Assembly: GCA_017651065.1 (NCBI GenBank) | Contig: JAGCDP010000013.1 | Span: 35,034 to 99,033 of the forward strand | Origin: Treponema sp. | GTDB lineage: Bacteria; Spirochaetota; Spirochaetia; Treponematales; Treponemataceae | Direction of reading: 5' to 3' | Length of the DNA: 64,000 nucleotides | Part shown: piece after piece, positions 43,285 through 53,371 of the stretch | Numbering within the stretch: position 1 is the first letter of the stretch | Layout of the letters: each line of letters starts with the position of its first letter | The notes under the pieces: generated by a model | Database searches by the model: none | What the model was told of the DNA's origin: nothing | What the model saw: only the letters and a program-made list of their open reading frames with translations | Position numbers and translations under genes: made by a program

Positions 43285-46200
43285 ATGAAAAAGCTGTCGT
43301 TGATAACTAAAATATGTATATCAGTTTTTCTCGTTATAATTTCTATGGCAATCCTTTTGTCTGTGCCTTTATATCGTCGTCTTGGTAAAATTGTAGATAA
43401 ATATTCAGATAAACTTGTTGAACAGATAAAAGACAGAACAGGACTTTCTGTTTCTTATGATTCAATTTCTCCTTCTGTGTTTGCTTATCTTGGAGTAAAA
43501 GGAATTAAGGTTAATGACAAAGAAGGAAGAACTATTGCGCAGATAAAAAGCACTCATATTAAATACAAGTTGTTTCCACTATTAGAAAAGGATTATAAAT
43601 CAATCTTAAAGGGCATAGCAATTAATGGCGTTGACCTGAACATAATGGAACTTATAGATCTTGTGCAGGAACTACCGTTTGCAAATGCACCTCCGGATGA
43701 TGAGGTTGAGCAAAAGCCTCCGCCAGATATGAATCAGGTATATGATACAATAAAACTGGTGATGGATTACATTCCGCCTAACATAACGGTAAAGAATCTG
43801 TCATTAATTTACAATAAAAAGCCTCTTTACGCTTCCTTGCTGGTCAAGGAAATCAGAGTTTTAAATGCCGAACAGAAAAAATCAATAGATTTTAATGTGA
43901 ACACCTCTGCGTCAATTGCCTATAACAATGTTGTAGACACAAAAGGTGATATTTCGTTCAACGGTTCAATAACCTCTGTGCTTGATGATTCGTTTGTTAA
44001 TATAAATTTTGCAAACTTTACACAGGGAAAATTCAAACTTAATAAATTAAATTTCCTTGCAACCTACAAAGACAAAAAACTGAACCTGCGAACACTCCAG
44101 AATGTAATTCCTGTTGCAGCCGATTTAGTATATGACTTTACGCTGAATGAAATTGAAGCAAAAATCCAGAGCGACAAGCTTAGTCCGTCTTCTGTTTTCT
44201 CAACAATTTCAGATAAAAATCTTTTGAATAAAATAAAAGATTCTGCACTCACAATAGTTGCCGGCGGAAAATACAACATCAATGAAAATATAGTTTCGTA
44301 TTATTCAAACGGAAAAATCTTTGTACCTGAAACTTTAGTGCCTGGAACAATTACAGCAGATTACTCTCTAAACGGAAACAACCAAAAAATAGTTCTTAAT
44401 TCTCTGACTGTCGACGGTCAGAACTATAGCGGAAGCACAAACCTTTCGTATATTTTTAATACAATGCAGCTTAGCGGTACTGCCGATTTACAGAAATTTA
44501 TTCTTCCAAACGGCAACAACATTTCTACAGAAATTTATTTTGACCCGCTCGAAAACGCAGGCTTCATGTTGTTCTCGCCGCAACTGTTCATAGGCGAAAA
44601 GGCACTTACTGCAATTCAGGCAAGCGTAATTCCGCGCAATGATTCAATCGATTTTGACCTTGAAGTAAATGATTATTCACACATAGACGAGTTTGATGAT
44701 TTTACTCAGGGTACGATTAAATTAGACGGAAGTTATCTTACACAGTCAAAATATGTACAGACAAGCGTTTCCCTTAATTCCATTTATCTTGATACAGTTC
44801 TTGGTATTGTTAAAGAAATGATGGGCGAAAAAGAAGCTTCTGCAATTGATCAGTCTTTGGGCGCTGTTTCCGGATTCGTTTTCTCTGGCGACGCATATTT
44901 TTCTACAGACTTAAAATCTGTTTCGTATAACATTCCATATCTCGTACTTGCTAACTCTAAAAAAGATAACCAGGTATTACTCATTGCTTTAAACGGAAAT
45001 GAGCAGTCTATTCAGCTTAATAACTTTTATCTTGTTTATAATTCTTTTGCCATAAATGCAACTGCCTCGCTAGACTCAATGCCAGACAGCTTAGATAAAT
45101 TTTACACAGTCGATATTCTTTCGTCGTCAATTCCATATCATTTTTCGGGAACAATTATGCCCGAAGTTGTAACGCTTACAGGCGATTATGGAACAGACGC
45201 AGAAATACGAATAAATAAAAACAACAGCTTTGAAGGTTATGCTTCGTTTAAAGGCCTTCCGTTCATGCTTAATAATTCTGCATACATAGTTTCGCTCGAT
45301 ACTTTGTTTGATTATTCACAAGAGCAGGGGCCTGAAGTTACTCTGCAGCTGTTCCAGGTAGAAAAAGACATTCCTGATTCTTCTGTAAATCCAAGACTTG
45401 AACTTTCAGGAAACGGTACAAAATATGGTGCTCAGATTAATTCCATTTCTTATACCGACTTGTATTCTTCATTGCAGGGAAACTCAGATGTAACAATAAA
45501 CTTTGATTCAAATGTTTTCAGTTCTGCAGGTATTCAGATAAATCTGCGCGATGAGCTTGCAGAAGAATCTTTTGTTGTAGACGCAAATGTTTCTAACCCA
45601 GACCTTGTTGAGCTTAATTCTAAAAATCTGTTCTCGTCACTTTATGCAAACGCAATGGTTGAAATTTCAAACTTCAGCCTTAACCGTTTTATGCGCGTTA
45701 AACATGATAACAATGAGCTTTCTGCAAGCCTTTATCTTTCCGGAACTCTTGAACATCCTTATGCAACTGCTTCGATTGAAAAGCTCACATTCCTTTTGAA
45801 TGATGAAATTGTTTCTGCCACAGGTTCTGCAATTCTTGAAGAGCGCGACTTAACTTTGAATTCCTTTTCTGTTAATGCAAAGAACTGGGTAGTTTCTGAC
45901 GTTAGCGGAAATGCATCATTTAAAGATTTTACCGGAAAAATGAACGCCCAGTTTATGACAAAGGGCCAGAAAAACATAATAATGCCGCTTTCACTTTCTG
46001 TAGAAGATTCTTATGTGCCTGAAGATTCTGTTTTCCCTGAAAGTCTTTCTATCAAACTTTCGTGCCCAGAACTAAGCGGAACTCTTTTAAAGAAGCCTGT
46101 TGCTTTTGACCTTTCTGTAAATTATACAAAAGATTTCCTTTCATTCTATTCTTCAGAAAATCTTGGTTTATACGGAACCTTTGGAACAGAAGAAGGGCTT

Positions 46201-47703
46201 TATGCATCATGGAACATGGGCGACATAATTAATGCAGACATCACTGGAAGCTTTGACAAGGCAAATCCATTTATAAAAATCTCTAACGCAAACATAGACT
46301 TGAATAAACTTTTTGCAAACATCACTATTGATGATATTATCAAGGTAGATCAGGGCTTAGTAAAAGGTTCTGTAACAATGCGCGGACCATTTGACACACC
46401 AGATTTCAAAGGTGCGCTTTCTATTACAAGTCCTCAGTTTTATCTGCCGTTCCTGTTTGATCAAAGGCTTTCAACAGATAAAATTCTTCTTACTGCTTCG
46501 AATAACGAATTCTCTGTTTCTGAATCTGTTTACAGCTTAAAGAATGTTCAGAAGTTTAAGATGAGTACACATGCATACATGAATAAATGGTCTGTTGATC
46601 ATTTTGACATGAAGCTCCTTACTCTTGAAAAACAAACAGTTCCTATTAAGTTCAAAAGTCCAATCATAAAGCTTAACAGCGATGCTCAGGTTGACCTTCT
46701 TATTACCTGGGAAAATAAAAACTTTGACTTTACCGGTAGCACTTATTGCGAAAACCTCAATATTATTTCTGATTTAACAGACATTTCAAATAATAACGCA
46801 CAGTTGAACGATAATGATTTTGATTTCAGCGTTACAACAGACCTTGAAATTAAAGTTGGAACCCATTCATCTTTAAACTTTAATCCGCTTTTGCGCTGTG
46901 TATTTGTTCCGCAGTCTTCTATTTCTTGTAAAGTAGATACTGCTGCAAATCTTTACCAGATTGATGGTTCTTTACAGATAAAATCAGGTGATGTTGCTTA
47001 TTTGAACCGAAACTTCTATATAAAAGAAGGAAACATTAAGTTTAATCCGCAGGATGTTACTAATCCTCTTGTAACAATAAAAGCCGAAACCCGTGAACGC
47101 GATTCTGAAGGCCAGACTGTAAGAATCATTCTTTCTGCCGAAAACCAGTATCTGCTTGATTTTAACCCTCGTTTTACTTCAATTCCGCCAAAATCAGAAA
47201 ACGAAATCAAGCTTTTGATGGGTCAGATTGTTCTTGCCGATTCTGATTCAGTTGGTGATTTATTCGTTTCTGCTGGTGAATATTATCTTCAGTCAACAAT
47301 TGTAAGAGAATTAGAAAACAAGTTGCGAGATTTGCTGAATTTTGATATATTTTCAGTACGTACTAATATATTACAGAATACTATATATTTGAGTAATAAA
47401 AGAAATGAAACAAAAAGCATGACTATTGGTAACTTCTTTGATAACTCAACTGTTTATATAGGTAAGTACATCGGAAGCGCATTATATGTAGATGCAATGC
47501 TCAATATGTCTGCGTCGGATTATGTAGATACAGAGTATTTGTCTACTGGTAATCTTCTTTTCCAGCCTGAATTTGGTCTGGAACTGGAATTGCCGGTGAT
47601 GAACATAAGGTGGGATATGACATGGGATCTTACACCAGGTCTCCAGTTTAAATCCTATGTGCCTGCAACATCACTTTCGTTTTCGTGGAAATTTAATTTT
47701 TAA
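43285..47703 (+). CDS. tamB: TamB-like (DUF490, AsmA-like) envelope protein
   Basis: A 1472-residue protein with one N-terminal membrane anchor (about 12-30) and otherwise a long run of beta-strands, the plan of TamB/YtfN and AsmA-like proteins. These form a hydrophobic groove that spans the periplasm and carries lipids, and aid outer-membrane protein insertion. The DUF490 region covers the last ~300 residues, with GSLQIKSGDVAYLNRNFYIKEGNIKFNP and RFTSIPPKSENEIKLLMGQI, the usual conserved blocks, and a C-terminal strand ending FSWKFNF, like an outer-membrane insertion signal. It stands directly before bamA, the arrangement seen in many bacteria that lack tamA. Confidence 0.88.
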   Translation: MKKLSLITKICISVFLVIISMAILLSVPLYRRLGKIVDKYSDKLVEQIKDRTGLSVSYDSISPSVFAYLGVKGIKVNDKEGRTIAQIKSTHIKYKLFPLLEKDYKSILKGIAINGVDLNIMELIDLVQELPFANAPPDDEVEQKPPPDMNQVYDTIKLVMDYIPPNITVKNLSLIYNKKPLYASLLVKEIRVLNAEQKKSIDFNVNTSASIAYNNVVDTKGDISFNGSITSVLDDSFVNINFANFTQGKFKLNKLNFLATYKDKKLNLRTLQNVIPVAADLVYDFTLNEIEAKIQSDKLSPSSVFSTISDKNLLNKIKDSALTIVAGGKYNINENIVSYYSNGKIFVPETLVPGTITADYSLNGNNQKIVLNSLTVDGQNYSGSTNLSYIFNTMQLSGTADLQKFILPNGNNISTEIYFDPLENAGFMLFSPQLFIGEKALTAIQASVIPRNDSIDFDLEVNDYSHIDEFDDFTQGTIKLDGSYLTQSKYVQTSVSLNSIYLDTVLGIVKEMMGEKEASAIDQSLGAVSGFVFSGDAYFSTDLKSVSYNIPYLVLANSKKDNQVLLIALNGNEQSIQLNNFYLVYNSFAINATASLDSMPDSLDKFYTVDILSSSIPYHFSGTIMPEVVTLTGDYGTDAEIRINKNNSFEGYASFKGLPFMLNNSAYIVSLDTLFDYSQEQGPEVTLQLFQVEKDIPDSSVNPRLELSGNGTKYGAQINSISYTDLYSSLQGNSDVTINFDSNVFSSAGIQINLRDELAEESFVVDANVSNPDLVELNSKNLFSSLYANAMVEISNFSLNRFMRVKHDNNELSASLYLSGTLEHPYATASIEKLTFLLNDEIVSATGSAILEERDLTLNSFSVNAKNWVVSDVSGNASFKDFTGKMNAQFMTKGQKNIIMPLSLSVEDSYVPEDSVFPESLSIKLSCPELSGTLLKKPVAFDLSVNYTKDFLSFYSSENLGLYGTFGTEEGLYASWNMGDIINADITGSFDKANPFIKISNANIDLNKLFANITIDDIIKVDQGLVKGSVTMRGPFDTPDFKGALSITSPQFYLPFLFDQRLSTDKILLTASNNEFSVSESVYSLKNVQKFKMSTHAYMNKWSVDHFDMKLLTLEKQTVPIKFKSPIIKLNSDAQVDLLITWENKNFDFTGSTYCENLNIISDLTDISNNNAQLNDNDFDFSVTTDLEIKVGTHSSLNFNPLLRCVFVPQSSISCKVDTAANLYQIDGSLQIKSGDVAYLNRNFYIKEGNIKFNPQDVTNPLVTIKAETRERDSEGQTVRIILSAENQYLLDFNPRFTSIPPKSENEIKLLMGQIVLADSDSVGDLFVSAGEYYLQSTIVRELENKLRDLLNFDIFSVRTNILQNTIYLSNKRNETKSMTIGNFFDNSTVYIGKYIGSALYVDAMLNMSASDYVDTEYLSTGNLLFQPEFGLELELPVMNIRWDMTWDLTPGLQFKSYVPATSLSFSWKFNF

Positions 47704-47717
47704 AAACGGAGTTTTTT

Positions 47718-50135
47718 ATGCGCAGAAAGTTATTGAGCATATTTTTTATACTTTTTTGTCTTTGCGAAACCTTTGCTCAGGAAGAAGACGGCGACTGGTT
47801 TTGGGGACATACCATTTCAAAAATCGAAATTGAAGGCTTAAAAATCATAAAAAAATCTGAAATTACAGGCGTAACAAGTTCTTTTATAGGCCAGCCGTTT
47901 ACAGAAGAGCTCTACAGCGAAATTATTGATAAGCTTAATGAACTTGATTTCTTTGAAGATATTGAACCTTGGGTAACTCACGATAAAGATCCGGAAAAGG
48001 TTCTTCTTGTATTTAACGTAACAGAATATCCTGCAATCACTAAAATTGAATTTGTCGGAAACCAGAAAATCAGAAACGGTGAATTAAGGGAATTAATAAA
48101 ATCAAAGAACAATGAAATCTATAATGAAAACCGTGTTCTTATTGATGAGCGCATTATTCGTGAACACTATATCGAAAAAGGTTATACAGATTCACAGGTA
48201 ACTCACACAACAGAAAAAACAGATAGTGGAATAAAAATCACTTATGAAATTACAGAAGGACGCAATACTGTAATAAGCAGCATTCACATGACAGGAAACA
48301 CAATTGTTTCTGAACGCGTTCTTAAAGGTAAAATCTCTCTTAAAGAAATAGGCTTCCTTAAAGACGGTGCTTTTAAAAGCTCTGCACTTGAACTGGATAA
48401 AAAGACAATCCTCAGCTATTACAATGAGCGCGGTTATATAGATGCCAATATTCTTGATGTAAAAATTGAATCAACAGATAATGATGACAAGCAGCGGACA
48501 GACCTTACAATTACTTTTGTAATTCAGGAAGGTCCGCAGTATACATATGGTGGTCTTGAACTTACAGGAAACCAGATTTTTACAACAGAAAAGCTTGCTT
48601 CACAAATGAAGCTTAAGAAAGGTGCAGTATTTAATTCTATAAAATTCGAAGAAGGCCTTTCTGCAATTACAAATGTTTATTATGAATCTGGATACATGTC
48701 TAACGGCTTTTATCCTGTTCCTACAAAAGATACAGACCGCAAAGAAATTTCTTATACTCTTGTAATTGACGAAAGGGCACGCAGCCATATTGAAAACATA
48801 ATTGTAAAGGGCAATAACAAAACAAAAGATTATGTTATCACCCGCGAAATTCCAATTGAATCGGGCGATGTTTTTTCTCGTGATAAGGTTATTTCAGGTT
48901 TAAGAAATCTTTATAATCTTCAGTATTTCTCTAACGTAATTCCAGACGTTCAGCAGGGTTCAGAAGAAAATCTTGTAGACCTTGTTTTCTCTGTAGAAGA
49001 AACTTCAACAATTTTAATGAATGTTGGTATGGCATTCTCTGGAATAACAGACCCTGAAGACATTCCTGTTTCACTTTATCTTACAGTTTCTAATACGAAC
49101 CTTTTTGGCGAAGGAAAAGCAATTTCGGCTTCTGTAAATGCAGCTAAGAAATCTCAGACAGTAGACTTTTCATATTCTCAGGGTTGGATCGGAGACCTTC
49201 CTATTACATTCCAGGAATCTCTTTCATTCTCTCATACAAACGGCTACACACCAATTATGATGTATCAGCCAAACGGAGTATTTGACCAGTACCATTACAA
49301 TGTTAATTACGAAGGATTTTCTGCAACACTTGGAACTGCCCTTGGTAGAAGATGGACTCCTCGTTTTGCAATTCTTTCTCTTGCCGGTGGTATTAACAAT
49401 ACTCTTACTAAATATATTTTTGATGAACATTCGTTCGTACCGGTTGATTCAGGAATTTCAATGTATGGAAACCGCGTAGGACTTATGAATACATTCTGGA
49501 CAAGCTTCTCTATGGATGATCGTGATTTAAACTATGATCCTTCCAAAGGATGGTTTGCAAGCCAGAAGTTTACTTTCAATGGTCTTATTCCAAAAGTAGA
49601 AAAAGAATTCTTTATGAGTTCAGAAACAAAGTTTGAATACTATTTCACATTGTTCGACTGGCAGATTGCAGAAAAGACTTCTTTCAAAGGAATCTTTGCA
49701 TTCTATACAGGACTTACAATGCTGTTCCCAATCAATAATTCTGTAATAAGTGATTCTAACAAACCATATATAGACGGTATGTTTACAGGCCGCGGTTGGG
49801 CAGAGCTTTACAGATCTGCAGATACTAAAGGAAAGATTTTGTGGAATACACAGGTTGAATTCCGTATTCCATTTGTTCCGGGTGTAGTAGGATTAGACTT
49901 CTTCCATGATGCTGTAGTTGTAAAACCAGAAGTAAAACAGCTTTTCACAAGCCTTTCTATGAACGACTTCTACTTTAGTATGGGTCCTGGAATCCGCTTC
50001 CTTATGCAGCAGTTCCCGCTTCATCTGTTGTTCACCTGGCGCTATCAGGTTATTGATGGTAAAGTTAAGTGGGGTGGTAAAGACGGATACGAACCATATA
50101 TGTTCGTTCTTTCATTCAACATAGTAAATAAATAA
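47718..50135 (+). CDS. bamA: Outer-membrane protein assembly factor BamA
   Basis: An 805-residue Omp85 protein with a signal peptide (RKLLSIFFILFCLCETFAQ). About five POTRA domains fill residues 30-405, each with the pattern of a glycine-rich GN or GL strand (IEIEGLKIIKKSEI, IEFVGNQKIRNGEL, IHMTGNTIVSERVL, LELTGNQIFTTEKL, IIVKGNNKTKDYVI). The barrel follows, with the GRGWAEL stretch at the place of the conserved VRGF loop, and a C-terminal strand VLSFNIVNK. BamA inserts beta-barrel proteins into the outer membrane. An Skp-like chaperone gene follows and tamB precedes, so this is an outer-membrane biogenesis operon. No lipoprotein partners such as bamD are visible. Confidence 0.93.
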   Translation: MRRKLLSIFFILFCLCETFAQEEDGDWFWGHTISKIEIEGLKIIKKSEITGVTSSFIGQPFTEELYSEIIDKLNELDFFEDIEPWVTHDKDPEKVLLVFNVTEYPAITKIEFVGNQKIRNGELRELIKSKNNEIYNENRVLIDERIIREHYIEKGYTDSQVTHTTEKTDSGIKITYEITEGRNTVISSIHMTGNTIVSERVLKGKISLKEIGFLKDGAFKSSALELDKKTILSYYNERGYIDANILDVKIESTDNDDKQRTDLTITFVIQEGPQYTYGGLELTGNQIFTTEKLASQMKLKKGAVFNSIKFEEGLSAITNVYYESGYMSNGFYPVPTKDTDRKEISYTLVIDERARSHIENIIVKGNNKTKDYVITREIPIESGDVFSRDKVISGLRNLYNLQYFSNVIPDVQQGSEENLVDLVFSVEETSTILMNVGMAFSGITDPEDIPVSLYLTVSNTNLFGEGKAISASVNAAKKSQTVDFSYSQGWIGDLPITFQESLSFSHTNGYTPIMMYQPNGVFDQYHYNVNYEGFSATLGTALGRRWTPRFAILSLAGGINNTLTKYIFDEHSFVPVDSGISMYGNRVGLMNTFWTSFSMDDRDLNYDPSKGWFASQKFTFNGLIPKVEKEFFMSSETKFEYYFTLFDWQIAEKTSFKGIFAFYTGLTMLFPINNSVISDSNKPYIDGMFTGRGWAELYRSADTKGKILWNTQVEFRIPFVPGVVGLDFFHDAVVVKPEVKQLFTSLSMNDFYFSMGPGIRFLMQQFPLHLLFTWRYQVIDGKVKWGGKDGYEPYMFVLSFNIVNK

Positions 50136-50171
50136 AACAATATTTTGTTTTGTAAATAAAGAGGAAATAAA

Positions 50172-50690
50172 ATGAACAAGAAGATTTTAGCTTTAGGCAT
50201 TGCTTTTGTTATTTCTATGGCAGGTGCTTTTGCACAGCAGATTACAAAGTTTGGTGTTGTAGATACATCAAAGGTATACAACGCTTATTTCCGCAACTCT
50301 GCACCTATAAGAAACTACGAAAAGAAAAAGGCTGAATTTCAGGAAGAAATAGACAAACGAACTCAGGAGCTTAAAAGCCTTCAGCAGAAAAAGGTTGAAT
50401 ACCAGCAGAACGGAAACGAAAGTCAGGCTCTTAAGGTCGAAGCAGAAATCACTAAGAAAACAGATTATCTTAGAGAATATACAAACGCAAAAAACGTTGA
50501 ACTTGAATCTATGCTCAAGTCACTTGAAACTTCAGATGAATTTTATAAAAAATTATACGACACCCTTGAAAAAATTGCAGAAAGCGGTGGTTACAGTATG
50601 ATTTTGAGTCTGCAGGCTTCTAATTCAATTTTGTGGTACAGCAATTCAGTAGATATAACTGACCAGGTTATTCAAAGACTTGGATATTAA
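50172..50690 (+). CDS. skp: Skp/OmpH-family periplasmic chaperone
   Basis: A 172-residue exported protein with signal peptide MNKKILALGIAFVISMAGAF. The start of the mature chain (ITKFGVVDTSKVYNAYF) is the usual OmpH strand. A long charged coiled-coil hairpin (about residues 45-130) and a short C-terminal strand region follow. Skp binds unfolded outer-membrane proteins in the periplasm and hands them to BamA, which is encoded just upstream. GAGGAAAT precedes the ATG. Length and layout match Skp (about 160-180). Confidence 0.85.
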   Translation: MNKKILALGIAFVISMAGAFAQQITKFGVVDTSKVYNAYFRNSAPIRNYEKKKAEFQEEIDKRTQELKSLQQKKVEYQQNGNESQALKVEAEITKKTDYLREYTNAKNVELESMLKSLETSDEFYKKLYDTLEKIAESGGYSMILSLQASNSILWYSNSVDITDQVIQRLGY

Positions 50691-50692
50691 CC

Positions 50693-53302
50693 ATGGAAAA
50701 CAATGAAAACCTTACACCTATGATGGTTCAGTACCGTTCAATAAAAGAACAGTACAAAAACGAGGTTGTATTTTTTCGTTTAGGAGATTTCTACGAGATG
50801 TTCGATGATGACGCCGTAGAAATTTCACGCATTTTAAACTTAACATTAACTCACCGCGCAAGTCAGAAAATGTGCGGTATTCCTTATCATGCTGCAAAGG
50901 TTTATATTGCACGACTTTTGCGTCTTGGAAAAAAAATCGTAATATGTGAACAGGTTGGTGAAATTCCTCGTGCAGGAAAAGGAATTGCAGAAAGAAAGGT
51001 TGTAGAAATAATCACACCCGGAACTGCTGTAGAAGCTGAATATCTTGAAGGAAACCGTGCTAACTATCTTGCAGCCTTGTCTGTTGTAAAGGGAAGGGCC
51101 GGCTTTGCTTTTATAGATGTAACAACTGCTTCGTTCAAGGCTACCTCCTGGCCCGCAAACAAAATGGGCGAAAACTTTGTAAAGGAATTAAACCGCGCAT
51201 CACCACGAGAAATCCTTTTACCGCTGTCATTAAAAAATAATGAAGATATTCAGAGTGTACTTTCTGGCAGAACAGAAATAGCTGTTTCATATTATCCCGA
51301 CTGGGATTTTAATATTGAGTTTTCTTATAAAAGATTACTCCAGCAGTTCAATACAATTTCATTAAAATCATTCGGGCTCGAAGAAACAGATGCCGAAATT
51401 GCACCTGCAGGTTTCTTGCTTGATTATCTTGATAAAACTACAAATACAAAAACACCACATGTAACCGAAATTACAAAATATGCCGACAGCGATTTTCTTA
51501 TTATGGATGATTCTTCGCGCAGAAATCTTGAAATTACAGAAAACATGCGTGACGGCACTTCTTCTTATTCGCTTATTGAATGTGTAAACTTTACAAAAAC
51601 TGCAATGGGAAGCCGTCTTTTACGAAGCTGGCTTTTGTTCCCGCTTACAGACTGCAATGCAATTTATAGCCGTCAGGATAGAATTACAACACTTTACAAA
51701 AACAAGGATATGCTTAATAAGCTTCAGACAGATTTATCTGTTATTCTTGATGTTGAACGTCTTGCAGGCCGCGTTGCAATGGACAGGGCTCATCCTAAAG
51801 ATTTACAGGCACTGCGTCTTAGTCTTGAATCATGGGCAAATGTAAAGGAATATCTTACAGGCTATGATTTTTCTTTTATAGAATCAGAAACTTCTTCAAA
51901 AATTGTTGAGCTTATTAAAAACGCAATTTTAGATGATCCTTCAACTTCGCTTACAGACGGTGGAATCATAAAACCAGGCTGGTCCCAAGAGCTTGATCAC
52001 TGGCGTCAGATTCATGACAACTTCAACAAAGTACTCGAAGCTTATGAAGAAGAAGAAAGAGACAAAACTGGAATAACAACACTCAAGATTAAATATAATA
52101 ATGCTGCAGGCTATTTTATTGAAGTTTCAAAAGGAAAGCTTTCTGCAGTTCCAGCTCATTTTATAATGAGACGCGCACTTGTAAACGGCGACCGCTACAC
52201 TACAGAAAAGCTTCAATCACTCGAAATGCAGCTTAATGAATCTTCAACAAAAATTCTTGAACTTGAACGCGATTTATTTCTGGAAGTTCGAGAGCAGGTA
52301 AAACAGCATATTCAGTATCTGCTCCAGCTTGCAGATGAAATCGCAGTTACAGATGTTACAGCTTCTCTTGCTTTTGCTGCAGTTCATAACCGCTGGGTTC
52401 GCCCTCAGATAGATAATTCAACTGTTTTTGAAATTACAGAAGGAAGACATCCTGTTGTAGAAGCTCATCTTCCAAGCGGAGAGTTTGTTCCGAATGACGC
52501 AAAAATAAGCGCAGAGCAGAATGACGGCATTCCTTCTTTTGATTTAATTACAGGTCCGAATATGGCAGGTAAGAGTACATATCTTCGACAGAATGCGCTC
52601 ATTGCTTTGTTAGCCCAGACAGGTTCGTACATTCCTGCAGTAAAGGCCAGAATTGGTATTGTAGACCGCATTTTCTGCCGTGTAGGAGCCAGCGATAATC
52701 TTGCAAAGGGAGAATCTACCTTCCTTGTAGAAATGATGGAAACCGCAAATATCCTTCGTGCTGCCACAAGCCGTTCCCTTGTAATTATGGATGAAGTAGG
52801 ACGCGGAACTTCTACAGAAGATGGTCTTGCAATAGCTCGTGCAGTTTCTGAATACCTGCTTGATACTGTAAAGTGTAAAACAATGTTTGCAACTCATTAC
52901 CATGAACTTACCAGAATGGAGCATCCGTCCCTTAAAAAGCTGTGCCTCCAGATTAATGAAGAAAACGGCAGTGTTGTATTTATGCGCAAAGTTATAGAAG
53001 GCATTACAGAAAATTCTTATGGTATTCATGTTGCAAAGCTTGCAGGCCTTCCTCAAAGCGTAATAGACCGGGCAAATGTAATACTCCAGCATATTCAGTC
53101 AGTTGCAGCAGATAAACCTGTTATGGAAAGCGATATTCCTGATGCAGCAGTTATGCCTGTTCAAAATGCAAATGCACCGGGACTTTTCAGCGATGAAGAA
53201 ATTATTCTTTCCGAAATCCTTTCCTGTGATACCGACAACATGACACCAATGGACGCATTAAAAATGATTTCTAAGTGGAAAAATAATCTTTTACCACAAT
53301 AA
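50693..53302 (+). CDS. mutS: DNA mismatch repair protein MutS
   Basis: An 869-residue protein of normal MutS1 length that binds mismatches and recruits MutL. The mismatch-reading Phe-x-Glu is FYE (33-35) in RLGDFYEMF. The connector, lever and clamp domains fill the middle. The ATPase has GPNMAGKST (Walker A, from 621), the DEVGRGTSTEDGLAIA region (Walker B and signature) and ATHYHEL. The C-terminal helix-turn-helix dimer region is short. It starts two bases after the skp stop, without an obvious Shine-Dalgarno, so translation may be coupled. mutL is not in the window. Confidence 0.97.
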   Translation: MENNENLTPMMVQYRSIKEQYKNEVVFFRLGDFYEMFDDDAVEISRILNLTLTHRASQKMCGIPYHAAKVYIARLLRLGKKIVICEQVGEIPRAGKGIAERKVVEIITPGTAVEAEYLEGNRANYLAALSVVKGRAGFAFIDVTTASFKATSWPANKMGENFVKELNRASPREILLPLSLKNNEDIQSVLSGRTEIAVSYYPDWDFNIEFSYKRLLQQFNTISLKSFGLEETDAEIAPAGFLLDYLDKTTNTKTPHVTEITKYADSDFLIMDDSSRRNLEITENMRDGTSSYSLIECVNFTKTAMGSRLLRSWLLFPLTDCNAIYSRQDRITTLYKNKDMLNKLQTDLSVILDVERLAGRVAMDRAHPKDLQALRLSLESWANVKEYLTGYDFSFIESETSSKIVELIKNAILDDPSTSLTDGGIIKPGWSQELDHWRQIHDNFNKVLEAYEEEERDKTGITTLKIKYNNAAGYFIEVSKGKLSAVPAHFIMRRALVNGDRYTTEKLQSLEMQLNESSTKILELERDLFLEVREQVKQHIQYLLQLADEIAVTDVTASLAFAAVHNRWVRPQIDNSTVFEITEGRHPVVEAHLPSGEFVPNDAKISAEQNDGIPSFDLITGPNMAGKSTYLRQNALIALLAQTGSYIPAVKARIGIVDRIFCRVGASDNLAKGESTFLVEMMETANILRAATSRSLVIMDEVGRGTSTEDGLAIARAVSEYLLDTVKCKTMFATHYHELTRMEHPSLKKLCLQINEENGSVVFMRKVIEGITENSYGIHVAKLAGLPQSVIDRANVILQHIQSVAADKPVMESDIPDAAVMPVQNANAPGLFSDEEIILSEILSCDTDNMTPMDALKMISKWKNNLLPQ

Positions 53303-53371
53303 ATTCATTTTTTTTCAAAATCCTCACAAAAAACTTCCTCTTTTAACAAAAAAAAAGAATAACTATAGTGT

